DNA of 64,000 nt from Roseitranquillus sp963776845 (lineage in GTDB: Bacteria > Pseudomonadota > Alphaproteobacteria > Rhodobacterales > Rhodobacteraceae), in contig CAVZOJ010000023.1 in NCBI GenBank assembly GCA_963776845.1, positions 1-64,000 of the forward strand, given 5' to 3'. The stretch's first letter is position 1. Each line of letters starts with the position of its first letter. The notes below the pieces were generated by a model, which was given only the letters and a program-made list of their open reading frames with translations, ran no database searches and had not been told where the DNA came from. The translations under genes were made by a program, and so were the position numbers. Shown one piece after another: positions 44,868 to 54,264 of the stretch.

Positions 44868-45234
44868 GATAGCTCCGCCTGTAAACTGCCGCGACGACGC
44901 CTCTGCCGGGCGTCCTGTAGCGACATTATGCAGAGGAGAGGCCCGTCGTCACCCGGAAAATGGCGAAATGGCACGAAATGAGGCCTGACCGCTTCGCCGT
45001 CGCGCAGCATCATGCCGAGTCCTCAAGATATGGCGGTGTTGCGTGCGCGCACGCGAAAATGCGGCGAAAACTTCGCCGTCTCGCAGGAGCCAATAGTATC
45101 CGGGCAAGCTGCTCGCTGCCCCCTCCGGCCTTTCTGATGCGGCCGGTTGATCGTCATTCTTACATGCGTCGGTGACCTCAGCCAACCGTCGCGTCGATTG
45201 ACTCGTGCCGGTGTGTCGGCGGGCGACCTGGCGC
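44868..45234. other. ftsA-ftsZ intergenic region
   Basis: About 370 bases without a gene, the largest gap in the division block. It probably holds ftsZ promoters. I see no clear operator or hairpin terminator, so ftsZ may also be reached by read-through. Confidence 0.5.
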
Positions 45235-46569
45235 CTACCAGTTGTCGCGAAACCACCTGACAGCACGTCTTACGGAGCGCGCCGAGTACCGGTCGACCGG
45301 CATCTCGAAGTCCCACCACTCGTCCTGCGGATGCGTCGCGAAGAGGCACAGGCCGACAGTCGCCGCAAACGCGGCCCCGGACGCCTTCTCGGGCAGACCG
45401 CGGACGCGGAGCGGCCGGCCGATGCGCACCTGTTGGCCGAGGATCCGTGGCGCCAGCGTGTCGAGCCCGGGAATCTCCGATCCCCCGCCGGTCAGAACCA
45501 GCGACTGCGAAGGCAGCGCCGAGAATCCCGCCGCGTCGAGCGTCGCGCGCACCTCCTCGAGGATCTCCTCGACCCGAGGGCGCATGATTCCGATCAACTC
45601 GCCGCGTGTGACGGTCCGCCGATCAAGCTCCCAGTCGCCGGTCTCGCCACCGGTCTCGATCTGCTCGCGGTCATCAGCGCCGGTAGCGAAGACGCCGCCA
45701 TGGAACGTCTTCATTCGCTCGGCCACGGCCTGCGGCACATGCAGGCCCTTGGAGACGTCCGCCGTCAGCTGGTCCCCGCCAAGCCTGACGGCGTCGGCGA
45801 AGATCATGTGCTTCTTGAGGAAGATCGACACACCGGTCGCGCCGCCACCCATGTCGATGCAGGCGGCGCCGAGCTCCTGCTCGTCCTCGGTCAGTGCCGC
45901 GAGACCCGCCGTGTACGCCGAAGATGCGATCCCGGCCAGCTCCAGGTCGCAGCGCGTCACGCACCCGACGAGGTTCCGGATGGCGTCCGCTCGAACCGTC
46001 AGCAGATGCATGTCGCAGGCGAGCTTGCGCCCGATCTGGTCGCGCGGGTCGCTCAGCCCCGACCGCCCGTCCAGCGCGAAGTTCACCGGCTGCGCGTGCA
46101 GGACGTCCCGGTCAGCCCCGATCTCGGGCAGGTCGCAGGCACCAAGGACCCGCGCGATGTCGCTGTCACGGATCACTTCGTGCGGCACCTGGACCCGGCC
46201 CGTAAGACCGTAGCTCCGTGGCCGACCGCCCGATATGCAGGCGATGGCATGATCGACGCGGACGCCGGCCATCTTCTGCGCCGCCTGCACGACCGTCCGG
46301 ATCGCGCGCTCGGTCTCCACCGAGGCATCGACTTCGCCGAGGCGCATCCCGCGCGACCGGGTGGTGGCCGCGCCGATCACGCGAAAGCCCGTCTGGCCGG
46401 CGAGGGAGCCAACTCCGTCGTGACCTCGCGCCTGCTCCGGCCCGTCGAAGCGCAGGACCAGGCACGCCGTCTTCGAGGTGCCGATGTCCAGCACCGCCAC
46501 GACGCCGCGTTGCATCGCCGCACGGCGCAGCGCCCGCATCCTCCTCTGCGCCTCGTGGAATTCCATCAT
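45235..46569 (-). CDS. ftsA: Cell division protein FtsA
   Basis: Actin-like protein that tethers FtsZ to the membrane. 444 residues. ATPase motifs: AVLDIGTSKTACLVLRF (phosphate 1), LGAACIDMGGGATGVSIFLK (phosphate 2) and SLVLTGGGSEIPGLDTLAPR (adenosine). The C-terminal Arg-rich amphipathic helix (RSVRRAVRWFRDNW) is the membrane anchor. Start overlaps the ftsQ stop by four bases. Confidence 0.97.
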   Translation of the reverse strand: MMEFHEAQRRMRALRRAAMQRGVVAVLDIGTSKTACLVLRFDGPEQARGHDGVGSLAGQTGFRVIGAATTRSRGMRLGEVDASVETERAIRTVVQAAQKMAGVRVDHAIACISGGRPRSYGLTGRVQVPHEVIRDSDIARVLGACDLPEIGADRDVLHAQPVNFALDGRSGLSDPRDQIGRKLACDMHLLTVRADAIRNLVGCVTRCDLELAGIASSAYTAGLAALTEDEQELGAACIDMGGGATGVSIFLKKHMIFADAVRLGGDQLTADVSKGLHVPQAVAERMKTFHGGVFATGADDREQIETGGETGDWELDRRTVTRGELIGIMRPRVEEILEEVRATLDAAGFSALPSQSLVLTGGGSEIPGLDTLAPRILGQQVRIGRPLRVRGLPEKASGAAFAATVGLCLFATHPQDEWWDFEMPVDRYSARSVRRAVRWFRDNW

Positions 46570-47432
46570 TTCCCGTCCCTCGTCCCCACCCGGATCTCAT
46601 GAAGGGTCTTCGCGGCGACCGCAGACATCCGCAATGTCGGCCGACGCGGATTGCGCAGGTCGAGAACCGTGACATCCCGCGCCAGCAGATCCTGCGCCTG
46701 ATCGAGCGCGATCGCCTGGTCGAGAGCGGCGACGGCGCCGTCTTCCGGCAGCAGAATGCGCTGCCCGCCTGCAAGTACCACGTCCCACCGACGCTCGCCG
46801 ATGCGCACGAACCCGCCCAGCCGCTCCGCCAGAGGCTCCGCCGCCCGCGCCAGGTTCAATGCCTCTCCAACCGCGTGCCCAGCCCCGCTACCGGCAATCA
46901 ACGGAAGATCGTCCCGGTCGGCACGATCGGCCAGCGGCTGCACTGTGTGGCCACCGCTGTCGAGCAGGACGAGCCCCTCCGGCTTGCGCTGGATCACCGC
47001 AGGCGTTCGCTCCTCGACCTCCACCTGCAGCACGCCACCAGGGCGGACGAAGACCCGCGCACGCGCCACCGGATCGAAGGCCGCGACACGGACCCTTATT
47101 GCCTCCAGATCGAGGTCGAATGAACTCGCCGGCAGGCGCAGGCGCAGCGCCTCGCGAATTTCGCCAGCGAGCGCATCAGAGGCGCCGTCGATGGCCAGGA
47201 CCTGCACCATGAATTCCGGCCGCTGCTCGACCTGCCGTCGAAAGTCCGCAAGCGTCCCGACAAGTATCTCGCGCCGCTCCGCGTCGGACAGCCACAGCAG
47301 AGCGGCGACGGTCGCGGCGCTGGCCGGCAGCCCCCAGACCACGGCCCGCCGCACCATCGGTGTGAGCCTGAGCCGATGCAGGCGATAGGCCAGGCGAGAC
47401 GGTGCGGGATCCCTTCTGCGGGCGACGCGCAT
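46566..47432 (-). CDS. ftsQ: Cell division protein FtsQ
   Basis: Bitopic division protein: Arg-rich cytoplasmic start, one helix (AVVWGLPASAATVAALLWLS, ~residues 30-49), POTRA region (FMVQVLAIDGASDALAGEIR; PASSFDLDLEAIRVRVAAFD), then the FtsQ beta domain (VEVEERTPAVIQRKPEGLVL). About 288 residues. GTG 47435 just precedes ATG 47432; the ATG was chosen. Stop overlaps ftsA. Confidence 0.95.
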   Translation of the reverse strand: MRVARRRDPAPSRLAYRLHRLRLTPMVRRAVVWGLPASAATVAALLWLSDAERREILVGTLADFRRQVEQRPEFMVQVLAIDGASDALAGEIREALRLRLPASSFDLDLEAIRVRVAAFDPVARARVFVRPGGVLQVEVEERTPAVIQRKPEGLVLLDSGGHTVQPLADRADRDDLPLIAGSGAGHAVGEALNLARAAEPLAERLGGFVRIGERRWDVVLAGGQRILLPEDGAVAALDQAIALDQAQDLLARDVTVLDLRNPRRPTLRMSAVAAKTLHEIRVGTRDGK

Positions 47433-47514
47433 CACCCGGCTCGCCAGATCGAATACTGCGGCGTGCGTCGCGCGCGGCCGAACGCGGTTTGCGGCTCCAT
47501 ATGACCCTGTGAGG

Positions 47515-48438
47515 TCAGCGGTCGCACGAGGCGTCCTCGACGATCCAGCGGCAGAGCGCTCCGAAGCTCAAGCCCTCCGCAGCCGCCTGCTCCGGCACCA
47601 GGGAGGTCGGCGTCATGCCCGGCTGCGTATTCAACTCCAGCACGATCAGCCCGGCGGCGCCGAGTGACTCGTCCCAGCGGAAATCCGTGCGCGACACGCC
47701 GCGGCAACCCAAGGCGCGATGCGCCGCCAGCGCCAGTTCGCGGCACAGGGTGGCGACATCCTCTGGTATCTGGGCAGGGACCACATGGCGCGACCCGCCG
47801 GGCCGATACTTGGCGTGATAATCGTACCATCCGTCCGTGATGATGTCGGTCACGCCCAGCGCCCGGTCGCCCACGACCGTCGTCGTCAACTCCCGACCGG
47901 CGACGTAGCGCTCGACCATCAGCGTCTCTGGCAGGTCCGGCGCCAGGACCGGCGGCCCGTTCGCGGCCTCGCGCACGATGTAGATGCCGACCGACGAGCC
48001 TTCCGCGTTCGGCTTGACGACATAGGGCGGCTCCATCACGTGCCGCGCTGCGATCTCTTCGGCCGAGACGATCCGGCTCTCGGCCACCGGCACACCAGCC
48101 GCCACGAAGGCGTCCTTCGCACGGGTCTTGTCCATGGCTAGCGCCGAAGACAGCACGCCGGAATGCGTGTACGGCAAGCGAAGCCATTCCAGCATGCCCT
48201 GAACGCATCCATCCTCGCCCCACCTGCCGTGCAGCGCGTTGAAAACCACGTCGGGTGCCGCCTTCGCCAATCGCGCGGGCAGATCGGGGCCGGCATCGAT
48301 CTCGATGGCCTCGAAACCCTCCGACCTCAGCGCAGCAGCGCACTCCCGGCCCGAGGACAGGGAGACCTCACGCTCGGCCGAAGGGCCGCCCTTCAGGACG
48401 GCGATGCGTTGGGGTGCCCTGCTCGCGGCTCCCGCCAT
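47515..48438 (-). CDS. ddl: D-alanine-D-alanine ligase
   Basis: ATP-grasp enzyme joining two D-Ala for peptidoglycan. 307 residues. Motifs: VLKGGPSAEREVSLSSGREC, LPYTHSGVLSSALAMDKTRA, PYVVKPNAEGSSVGIYIV and the closing LIVLELNTQPGMTPTSLVPE with the Mg-binding Glu and Asn. All catalytic blocks are present. Between murB and ftsQ, the usual dcw place. Confidence 0.97.
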   Translation of the reverse strand: MAGAASRAPQRIAVLKGGPSAEREVSLSSGRECAAALRSEGFEAIEIDAGPDLPARLAKAAPDVVFNALHGRWGEDGCVQGMLEWLRLPYTHSGVLSSALAMDKTRAKDAFVAAGVPVAESRIVSAEEIAARHVMEPPYVVKPNAEGSSVGIYIVREAANGPPVLAPDLPETLMVERYVAGRELTTTVVGDRALGVTDIITDGWYDYHAKYRPGGSRHVVPAQIPEDVATLCRELALAAHRALGCRGVSRTDFRWDESLGAAGLIVLELNTQPGMTPTSLVPEQAAAEGLSFGALCRWIVEDASCDR

Positions 48439-48468
48439 GTCACTGCCTCATTCGCGGTCACGCCGCAT

Positions 48469-49401
48469 TCACGGAGCCGGTTCGCCGACCCTCGCTACTT
48501 CCCACTCTAGCGTGATCCCCGTCTCTCGCGCCACCCTTTCGCGCACCATCTCGCCCAGGGACTCGAGGTCGGCTGCGGTCGCGTCGCCGACGTTGACCAG
48601 GAAGTTGGGGTGCTTCGCCGACATCTGCGCGCCACCCAGCCGCGCACCGCGCAGCCCGGCGCGCTCGATCAGCGACCATGCCTTGAGATCATGCACATCG
48701 TCCTCCCGCCCAGTCGACGAGAAGCCGGCGGGATTGCGGAACGTCGAGCCGGCGCTCCTGTCCTTCACGGGCTGCGTCGCGTCCCGCCGGGCGACCTGCT
48801 CCTCCATCCGCGCGGCGAGTGCCTCGGGGTGGCCCTTCGGCGCCTCGAACGTCGCCGCCACGATCACCGTATCCTGCGGCAAGCGCGAGGTGCGGTAGCC
48901 AAGGCCGAGTTCGTCGGCCGGCAGATCACGCACCTCTCCCTGCCGCGTCACGAGGCGCGCCGACACCAGACGGTCGGCGGTATAGGTGCCGTAGCATCCG
49001 GCGTTCATGCGTACCGCACCGCCCACCGCGCCAGGTATCGTGCGAAGATACGTCAGGTCGAGGCCAGCTCGGGCCGCCTGCTGCGCCACGCGGCTGCCCA
49101 GCGCCGCGGCTCCCGCACGTACCCTCGTGCCATCGATGCTGATATCTGCAAAGGCGCGGCCAAGCCGGACCACGACGCCCCGAATGCCGCCGTCGCGCAC
49201 AATGAGGTTCGAACCCACGCCCATCGGAAACACCGGGGTCGCAGGGTCAAGGTCACGCAGGAACTGGGCGAGATCGAGCTCGTCCGCAGGCTGGAACAGC
49301 CAATCCGCCGGCCCGCCGACCCGCAGCCACGTCAGGTCGGCCAATGCGCGGCCAGCGGTCAGACGTCCGCGGACGGCCGGAAGCGCCGCCGCCTCGGTCA
49401 C
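48469..49401 (-). CDS. murB: UDP-N-acetylenolpyruvoylglucosamine reductase
   Basis: FAD enzyme completing UDP-MurNAc synthesis. About 310 residues from GTG 49401, which overlaps the DUF2484 stop (GTGA). Motifs: ADLTWLRVGGPADWLFQPAD, MGVGSNLIVRDGGIRGVVVR (FAD site), LTYLRTIPGAVGGAVRMNAG, the catalytic Ser block RSAGSTFRNPAG, and AKHPNFLVNVGDATAAD. The much longer in-frame extension upstream runs through DUF2484 in another frame and is rejected. Confidence 0.96.
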   Translation of the reverse strand: MTEAAALPAVRGRLTAGRALADLTWLRVGGPADWLFQPADELDLAQFLRDLDPATPVFPMGVGSNLIVRDGGIRGVVVRLGRAFADISIDGTRVRAGAAALGSRVAQQAARAGLDLTYLRTIPGAVGGAVRMNAGCYGTYTADRLVSARLVTRQGEVRDLPADELGLGYRTSRLPQDTVIVAATFEAPKGHPEALAARMEEQVARRDATQPVKDRSAGSTFRNPAGFSSTGREDDVHDLKAWSLIERAGLRGARLGGAQMSAKHPNFLVNVGDATAADLESLGEMVRERVARETGITLEWEVARVGEPAP

Positions 49402-49685
49402 TCCGCCGGCTGCGCCTGCGGCTCGACCCTGGTTTCGCCTTCGCGGCGCCGCAGGCTCCGCTGCGAGGCGAGGCGCATCGGCCAGCGCAGGAGCACGAAG
49501 CCAACTCCGAACGCAAAGAGCCCGGCAATGGGACCGTAGAACCACGTCACCAGACCGAGAAGCGGTATCCCCGTCGCGACAGGCAAGAGGGCGGCTAGCC
49601 ACCCCCACCTGTCACTGGGCAGAAGCGCCGCGAGATTGGCCACGACCGCCCAGATTCCGCACAAGAGCAGCGGAAGTATCGTCAT
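49398..49685 (-). CDS. DUF2484 small membrane protein
   Basis: 95 residues with three hydrophobic segments (LPLLLCGIWAVVANLAALLP; AALLPVATGIPLLGLVTWFY; AGLFAFGVGFVLLRWP) and a charged tail. This family is characteristic of Rhodobacterales at exactly this point between murC and murB. Function unknown; the conserved location and GTGA overlap with murB suggest a role in envelope growth. Confidence 0.88.
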   Translation of the reverse strand: MTILPLLLCGIWAVVANLAALLPSDRWGWLAALLPVATGIPLLGLVTWFYGPIAGLFAFGVGFVLLRWPMRLASQRSLRRREGETRVEPQAQPAE

Positions 49686-49760
49686 GTTCCATGCCCTCCT
49701 GACCTCAATATCGCATCGCCCATCTTCGCGGGCCTCTAGTCCTTAGGGCGCGTGTGCCCT

Positions 49761-51179
49761 TCACCGCTCAAGTCGGGCGGGAAGGTCCCCGGCCCAAGCG
49801 CTGATCGTCCCGGCGCCGAGGCAGACGACCATATCGCCCGGCCGCGCCTCGTCCCGCACCAGTTGCTCCAGAGCGTCCTCGTCGGCCACGGGCCGCGCAT
49901 CGCGGTGTCCGTGGCGTCGCAGGCCGGCGACCAGATCGTCCCGGCTTGCTCCCTCGATCGGTGCCTCCCCGGCGGCGTAGACGTCCGAAATCCCCACCAG
50001 ATCCGCATCGCCGAAGCAGCCGCAGAAATCCTCGAACAGGTTCGACAGGCGCGAGTAGCGGTGCGGCTGGTGCACAGCGATGACGCGGCCGTCACCGACG
50101 GCCTGGCGAGCCGCCTTCAGCACCGCCGCGATCTCGACCGGATGGTGGCCGTAATCGTCGATGATCGTCACTCCTCCGACTTCGCCGACACGAGTGAAGC
50201 GCCGCTTGACGCCGCGAAAACCGGCAAGCGCGGCACGGATCTCCGCGCGCTTCATGCCGAGCTGTCGTGCAACCGCGACGGCCGCGAGACAGTTCGAGAC
50301 GTTGTGGTCGCCTGGCATCGGCAACGTACAGCCTTCAATAGTAACGCCCTCTTCGCGGAAGACCACGTCGAAATGCGCGACACCCCCGCGATAGTGGAGG
50401 TTCATGGCACGAACGTCTGCGCCTGCGCAGAAGCCGTAGGTGACGACGCGACGATCGGTGATCCGCTCTACCATCGCGCGGACCTCGGCGTGATCGATGT
50501 TGCAGACGGCAACCCCGTAGAACGGGATGTTGGAGACGAAATCGAGGAAGCCCTGCCGCAGCCGATCCATGTCGCCCCAATGCTCCATGTGCTCGGGGTC
50601 GATGTTGGTGACGATCGCGATCGTCGCTGGCAGCCGGTTGAAGGTGCCGTCCAACTCGTCGGCTTCGACCACCATCCATTCGCCCATTCCGGCCCGCGCG
50701 TTCGAACCATAGGCGTGGATCACCCCGCCGTTGATGACCGTCGGGTCCAGTCCACCGGCATCGAGCAGCGTCGCCACCATGGTCGTCGTCGTCGTCTTGC
50801 CGTGCGTGCCCGCGACAGCGACGTTGGACTTGAGGCGCATCAGTTCGGCCAGCATCTCGGCCCGGCGCACCACCGGCAGCTTTCGCGCCCTCGCCGCGTC
50901 GAGTTCCGGGTTGCCGCACTTGATCGCAGACGAGATCACCACGACCTCGGCGCCGTCCAGGTTCGCAGGCTCTTGCCCGATGAACACGCGTGCGCCCAGC
51001 ATCTGCAGGCGTTCGGTTATGGGAGACGCCCGGAGGTCGCTGCCCTGCACGACGTAGCCTTGTGTCAGCAGGACCTCGGCGATGCCCGACATGCCGATGC
51101 CGCCGATACCCACGAAGTGGATCGGTCCGATGTCGGTCGGCAGTTTGGTCACGGGTGTCATCGCAAGCGTTCCGTCCAT
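49761..51179 (-). CDS. murC: UDP-N-acetylmuramate-L-alanine ligase
   Basis: Adds L-Ala to UDP-MurNAc. 472 residues. Motifs: IHFVGIGGIGMSGIAEVLLT (UDP-binding loop), VAVAGTHGKTTTTTMVATLL (ATP loop), NIDPEHMEHWG and IIDDYGHHPVEIAAVLKAAR. ATG 51179 has GAGGAGA 7 bases ahead; ATG 51161 is an alternative start. Three bases after murG. Confidence 0.97.
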   Translation of the reverse strand: MDGTLAMTPVTKLPTDIGPIHFVGIGGIGMSGIAEVLLTQGYVVQGSDLRASPITERLQMLGARVFIGQEPANLDGAEVVVISSAIKCGNPELDAARARKLPVVRRAEMLAELMRLKSNVAVAGTHGKTTTTTMVATLLDAGGLDPTVINGGVIHAYGSNARAGMGEWMVVEADELDGTFNRLPATIAIVTNIDPEHMEHWGDMDRLRQGFLDFVSNIPFYGVAVCNIDHAEVRAMVERITDRRVVTYGFCAGADVRAMNLHYRGGVAHFDVVFREEGVTIEGCTLPMPGDHNVSNCLAAVAVARQLGMKRAEIRAALAGFRGVKRRFTRVGEVGGVTIIDDYGHHPVEIAAVLKAARQAVGDGRVIAVHQPHRYSRLSNLFEDFCGCFGDADLVGISDVYAAGEAPIEGASRDDLVAGLRRHGHRDARPVADEDALEQLVRDEARPGDMVVCLGAGTISAWAGDLPARLER

Positions 51180-51181
51180 AC

Positions 51182-52288
51182 TTACGTCTCCTCTCGGGCA
51201 AAGTCGCCCGTTGCCACCGCCTCGACGAGGTCGGCCAACCGTTCCGCTGCGTCGGGTTTGCCAAGGCCCAGAGCCGCCCGAGCCATCTGCGCCGCGGCAT
51301 CGGGATTCTCCAGAACCAACGCGAGTTGCGCGGTCAGCGTAGGCGGGTCAAGTTTAGATTCCGGTATCAGGATCGCGGCATCGGCCTTGGCGAGGCCCCG
51401 CGCATTGGCGGTCTGATGGTCCGCCGTCGCCGCCGCGAACGGGATCAGGATCGACGGTCGACCGATCACGGTCAGGTCCGTGATCGTCGATGCGCCCGCA
51501 CGGCTCACGACCAACTGCGCCTCGCTGATCCGTCGCGCGATGTCGTCGAAGAACGGCGACACCTCGGCCGAAACGCCCGCCGCGTCGTAGGCCGCCGTCA
51601 CCCTCCCCGCGTCCTCGGCCCTCGCCTGGTGCGCGACACGCAGATTGGCTTTTATCTCTTCCGGCAGGGCTCCGATGGCTTCCGGGACCACGTCCGAGAG
51701 GATGCGCGCCCCTTGGCTCCCGCCGATCACCAGCAGCGACATCGGGTAGTCGCCCGGGCTGATGTAGGGCGCACCCTGCCGGTCCAGCACCGACCGTCGC
51801 GCCGGATTGCCGACATGGATGCCGTCGACCCCGCTGGGCAGCTTGGTCGGCCAGGTGCCGCAGGCGACGCAGGTCACTCGCCTGGCGAAAGACTGGTTCA
51901 CCCGGCCCAGCACGCCGTTCTGCTCGTGGATCATCCGCGGCACGCGCAGGACCGTCGCCGCCGTCAGCGCCGGAATCGTCGGGTACCCGCCGAAACCCAC
52001 GACCACCGCCGGGCGGCGCTGCAGCATCCCCAGCTTCGCACGGCCGACCCCGCCCAAGATCCGGAACGGGACGGAGACTTTCGCCGTCAGCCCTCCACGG
52101 GCGAAGGTGGCCGAGGACATTACGTCACGCGCCACGTCGTCCGGAAAGCCGGAGGCGTAGCGGGCGCCGCGCTCGTCGGTTGCGAGGCGCACCTCCCAGC
52201 CGCGGCTGAGCATGGTCTCGGCCAGGGCCTGGGCGGGGAACATGTGCCCACCGGTGCCGCCCGCGGCGATGACGACGCGCCGGTTCAC
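51182..52288 (-). CDS. murG: Lipid II synthase, UDP-GlcNAc transferase MurG
   Basis: Transfers GlcNAc to lipid I on the inner face of the membrane. 368 residues: VVIAAGGTGGHMFPAQALAE (N-terminal G-loop), VVGFGGYPTIPALTAATVLR, HEQNGVLGRVNQ, LLVIGGSQGARILSDVVPEA (C-domain loop) and VVSRAGASTITDLTVIGRPS. GTG start overlaps the ftsW stop (GTGA). Confidence 0.97.
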   Translation of the reverse strand: MNRRVVIAAGGTGGHMFPAQALAETMLSRGWEVRLATDERGARYASGFPDDVARDVMSSATFARGGLTAKVSVPFRILGGVGRAKLGMLQRRPAVVVGFGGYPTIPALTAATVLRVPRMIHEQNGVLGRVNQSFARRVTCVACGTWPTKLPSGVDGIHVGNPARRSVLDRQGAPYISPGDYPMSLLVIGGSQGARILSDVVPEAIGALPEEIKANLRVAHQARAEDAGRVTAAYDAAGVSAEVSPFFDDIARRISEAQLVVSRAGASTITDLTVIGRPSILIPFAAATADHQTANARGLAKADAAILIPESKLDPPTLTAQLALVLENPDAAAQMARAALGLGKPDAAERLADLVEAVATGDFAREET

Positions 52289-53442
52289 CGCCCGGCCCTC
52301 AGCAGCACGTCGCCGATCTGGCCCTGCGGCCGGACCCGCGTGAAGGCCAGCAGCATGCCCAGCGCAATACCGCCCGCGATCAGCGACGACCCGCCATAGC
52401 TGACGAATGGCAGCGTCATCCCCTTGGCCGGAAGCAGCCGTACCGCCACACCCATGTTGATGAGGGCCTGCACCCCGAAGATGCAGGCCAGCCCGGTCCC
52501 GGCGAGCCGAATGAACGGGTCACGCTCCCGCGTCAGCCGCGCCAACGAGCGCAGGACGATCGTCGCGTAGAGGATGATGATCGCGAGCACGAGGATAAGT
52601 CCGTACTCCTCTGCCGCGACGGCGATGATGAAGTCGGTGTGCGCGTCTGGCAGCCACCACTTCACCTGCCCTTCACCGACACCGACGCCGAAGAAGCCAC
52701 CCTCGCGGATCGCGTTCGCGGCGTAGCCGAGCTGCGTTCTCGGGTCGACGTCCTGCGCCAGGAACCCGTCGATCCGGCGAGCGAAGTGCTCCGAGTTGGT
52801 GTAGGCGAACCAGCCCGCTCCGACCGCGCCGCTGGCGAGTCCCACCAGCAGCAGCATCGGCGCGCCGCCGACGAAGTACATCACGCCCCAGGCGAAGAGG
52901 ATCAGGCAGGCCTGGCCGAAGTCCGGCTGGATCGCAAGAAGCCCGACGACCAGGACCGCCACCGCGAACGAGATGCGCTTGCCCGGCGGCCCCTCGATCT
53001 CGTCGCCAGCGGCGATCATCCAGGCAGCGAAGACGACGAAGGCGGGCTTGAGGAACTCCGATGGCTGGACGCTGCCGATGCCGAGCGAATACCAGCGCAC
53101 CGCACCCTTGCCGAAGTCCGTTCCAAGAAAAGGCAGCCCCGCCAGTGCGACAAGCGCGCCGAGAAATCCCAATACGGCCAGCCGCCTGACGAGAACCGGC
53201 GACATCATCGTCGTGACCACCATCGCGACGAGCGCCGCGCCGCCGAACAGCAGCTGCCGCTCGACATAATAGAACGGCGGCAAACCGTTCCTCTCGGCAA
53301 GCGGCGGCGAGGCAGCGAACCCGAGCAGGATGCCTACGCAGAACAGCAGGAGCACGCACGAGATCGACCACTTGTCGATCGTCCGCCACCAACGCGGCAG
53401 AATTGGCTCGCCATCCCGCAAGTGGACCGCGCCATGCGCCAT
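52285..53442 (-). CDS. ftsW: Septal peptidoglycan polymerase FtsW (SEDS family)
   Basis: Multi-span SEDS glycosyltransferase that works with FtsI at the septum. About 385 residues and ten helices. Diagnostic blocks: KGAVRWYSLGIGSVQPSEFL, LAIQPDFGQACLILFAWGVM, AHTDFIIAVAAEEYGLILVL and LPFVSYGGSSLIAGGIALGM. ATG 53442 was chosen over the in-frame 53517. The next gene upstream is on the opposite strand, so ftsW must have a promoter in the ~180 bases to 53622. Confidence 0.96.
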   Translation of the reverse strand: MAHGAVHLRDGEPILPRWWRTIDKWSISCVLLLFCVGILLGFAASPPLAERNGLPPFYYVERQLLFGGAALVAMVVTTMMSPVLVRRLAVLGFLGALVALAGLPFLGTDFGKGAVRWYSLGIGSVQPSEFLKPAFVVFAAWMIAAGDEIEGPPGKRISFAVAVLVVGLLAIQPDFGQACLILFAWGVMYFVGGAPMLLLVGLASGAVGAGWFAYTNSEHFARRIDGFLAQDVDPRTQLGYAANAIREGGFFGVGVGEGQVKWWLPDAHTDFIIAVAAEEYGLILVLAIIILYATIVLRSLARLTRERDPFIRLAGTGLACIFGVQALINMGVAVRLLPAKGMTLPFVSYGGSSLIAGGIALGMLLAFTRVRPQGQIGDVLLRAGR

Positions 53443-53622
53443 CTCTGTCAAGGAGCCTGCCTCGTCACTGCCCTTGTCGCCCGTTCGCCGGGTCGTGTGT
53501 GACGAATTGTAGCGCAAACGACACGTTGTCGCCAGAACTTATACGGTTTGAGACGAAACAACTTTAGATTGCATCGAGGCACCCATGAAGTCTGCGAGCG
53601 ATGGCTGTCGGGAGGCACGGAC

Positions 53623-54219
53623 ATGCAGGACCTCGACCTGAGCTGTCAGTGCGGGACGGTGCGGGGCATTATGCGAGAGGTCGCACCGACCGCCGGGACA
53701 CATCTCATATGCTATTGCCTGGATTGCCGGGCCTACCTGAACCACTTGCGGCGCGCGGACATCCTCGATGCGGCCGGAGGTACGGATATCTTTCAGACGA
53801 ACATCGGCCGCGTCGCGATCACCTGCGGGCTGGAGCGCCTCGCTTGTCTCCGACTGTCGCCGAAGGGACTGCTGCGCTTTCACGCGTCATGTTGCAGCAC
53901 GCCAATCGCCAACGTGCCGGCACTGGCGGCGGTGCCTTTCGCGGGCTTCGTCACCGCCTGTCTGCCGGGACCCGCGCGCGATCCCGCCATCGGCCCCGTC
54001 GTCGCAACGCACAAGACCAATCGCGCGCATCTGGGTGCTGGCGCGCCGCGGCGTGACAGCGGCGGCCTGACGGTGCTCCGGCGCTTCGTGACGCTCACGC
54101 TTGCCGCCCGAGCCCGTGGAGAACACCGGCGTTCGCCATTCTTCGACGCAGACACTGGCAAACCGATTCTCGCGCCGCACGTGCTCAGCGCGGCAGAGCG
54201 CCGCGCCGCTTACAATTGA
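53623..54219 (+). CDS. DUF6151 (Gfa-like zinc protein) inside the cell-wall cluster
   Basis: 198-residue soluble protein. Cys motifs CQCG, CYCLDC and CCSTP fit a Gfa/CENP-V-like zinc site. The body has GGTDIFQTNIGRVAITCGLE and a basic C-terminal region. ATG 53623 has GGGAGG 7 bases ahead. It is on + between two minus-strand dcw genes, diverging from ftsW and converging with murD. Function unknown; the family is named DUF6151, with relatives resembling glutathione-dependent formaldehyde-activating enzymes. Confidence 0.78.
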   Translation: MQDLDLSCQCGTVRGIMREVAPTAGTHLICYCLDCRAYLNHLRRADILDAAGGTDIFQTNIGRVAITCGLERLACLRLSPKGLLRFHASCCSTPIANVPALAAVPFAGFVTACLPGPARDPAIGPVVATHKTNRAHLGAGAPRRDSGGLTVLRRFVTLTLAARARGEHRRSPFFDADTGKPILAPHVLSAAERRAAYN

Positions 54220-54264
54220 GGCGTCGGCCGGCGTCGCAAGCGATGTCCCGAGATCGATGGGATC

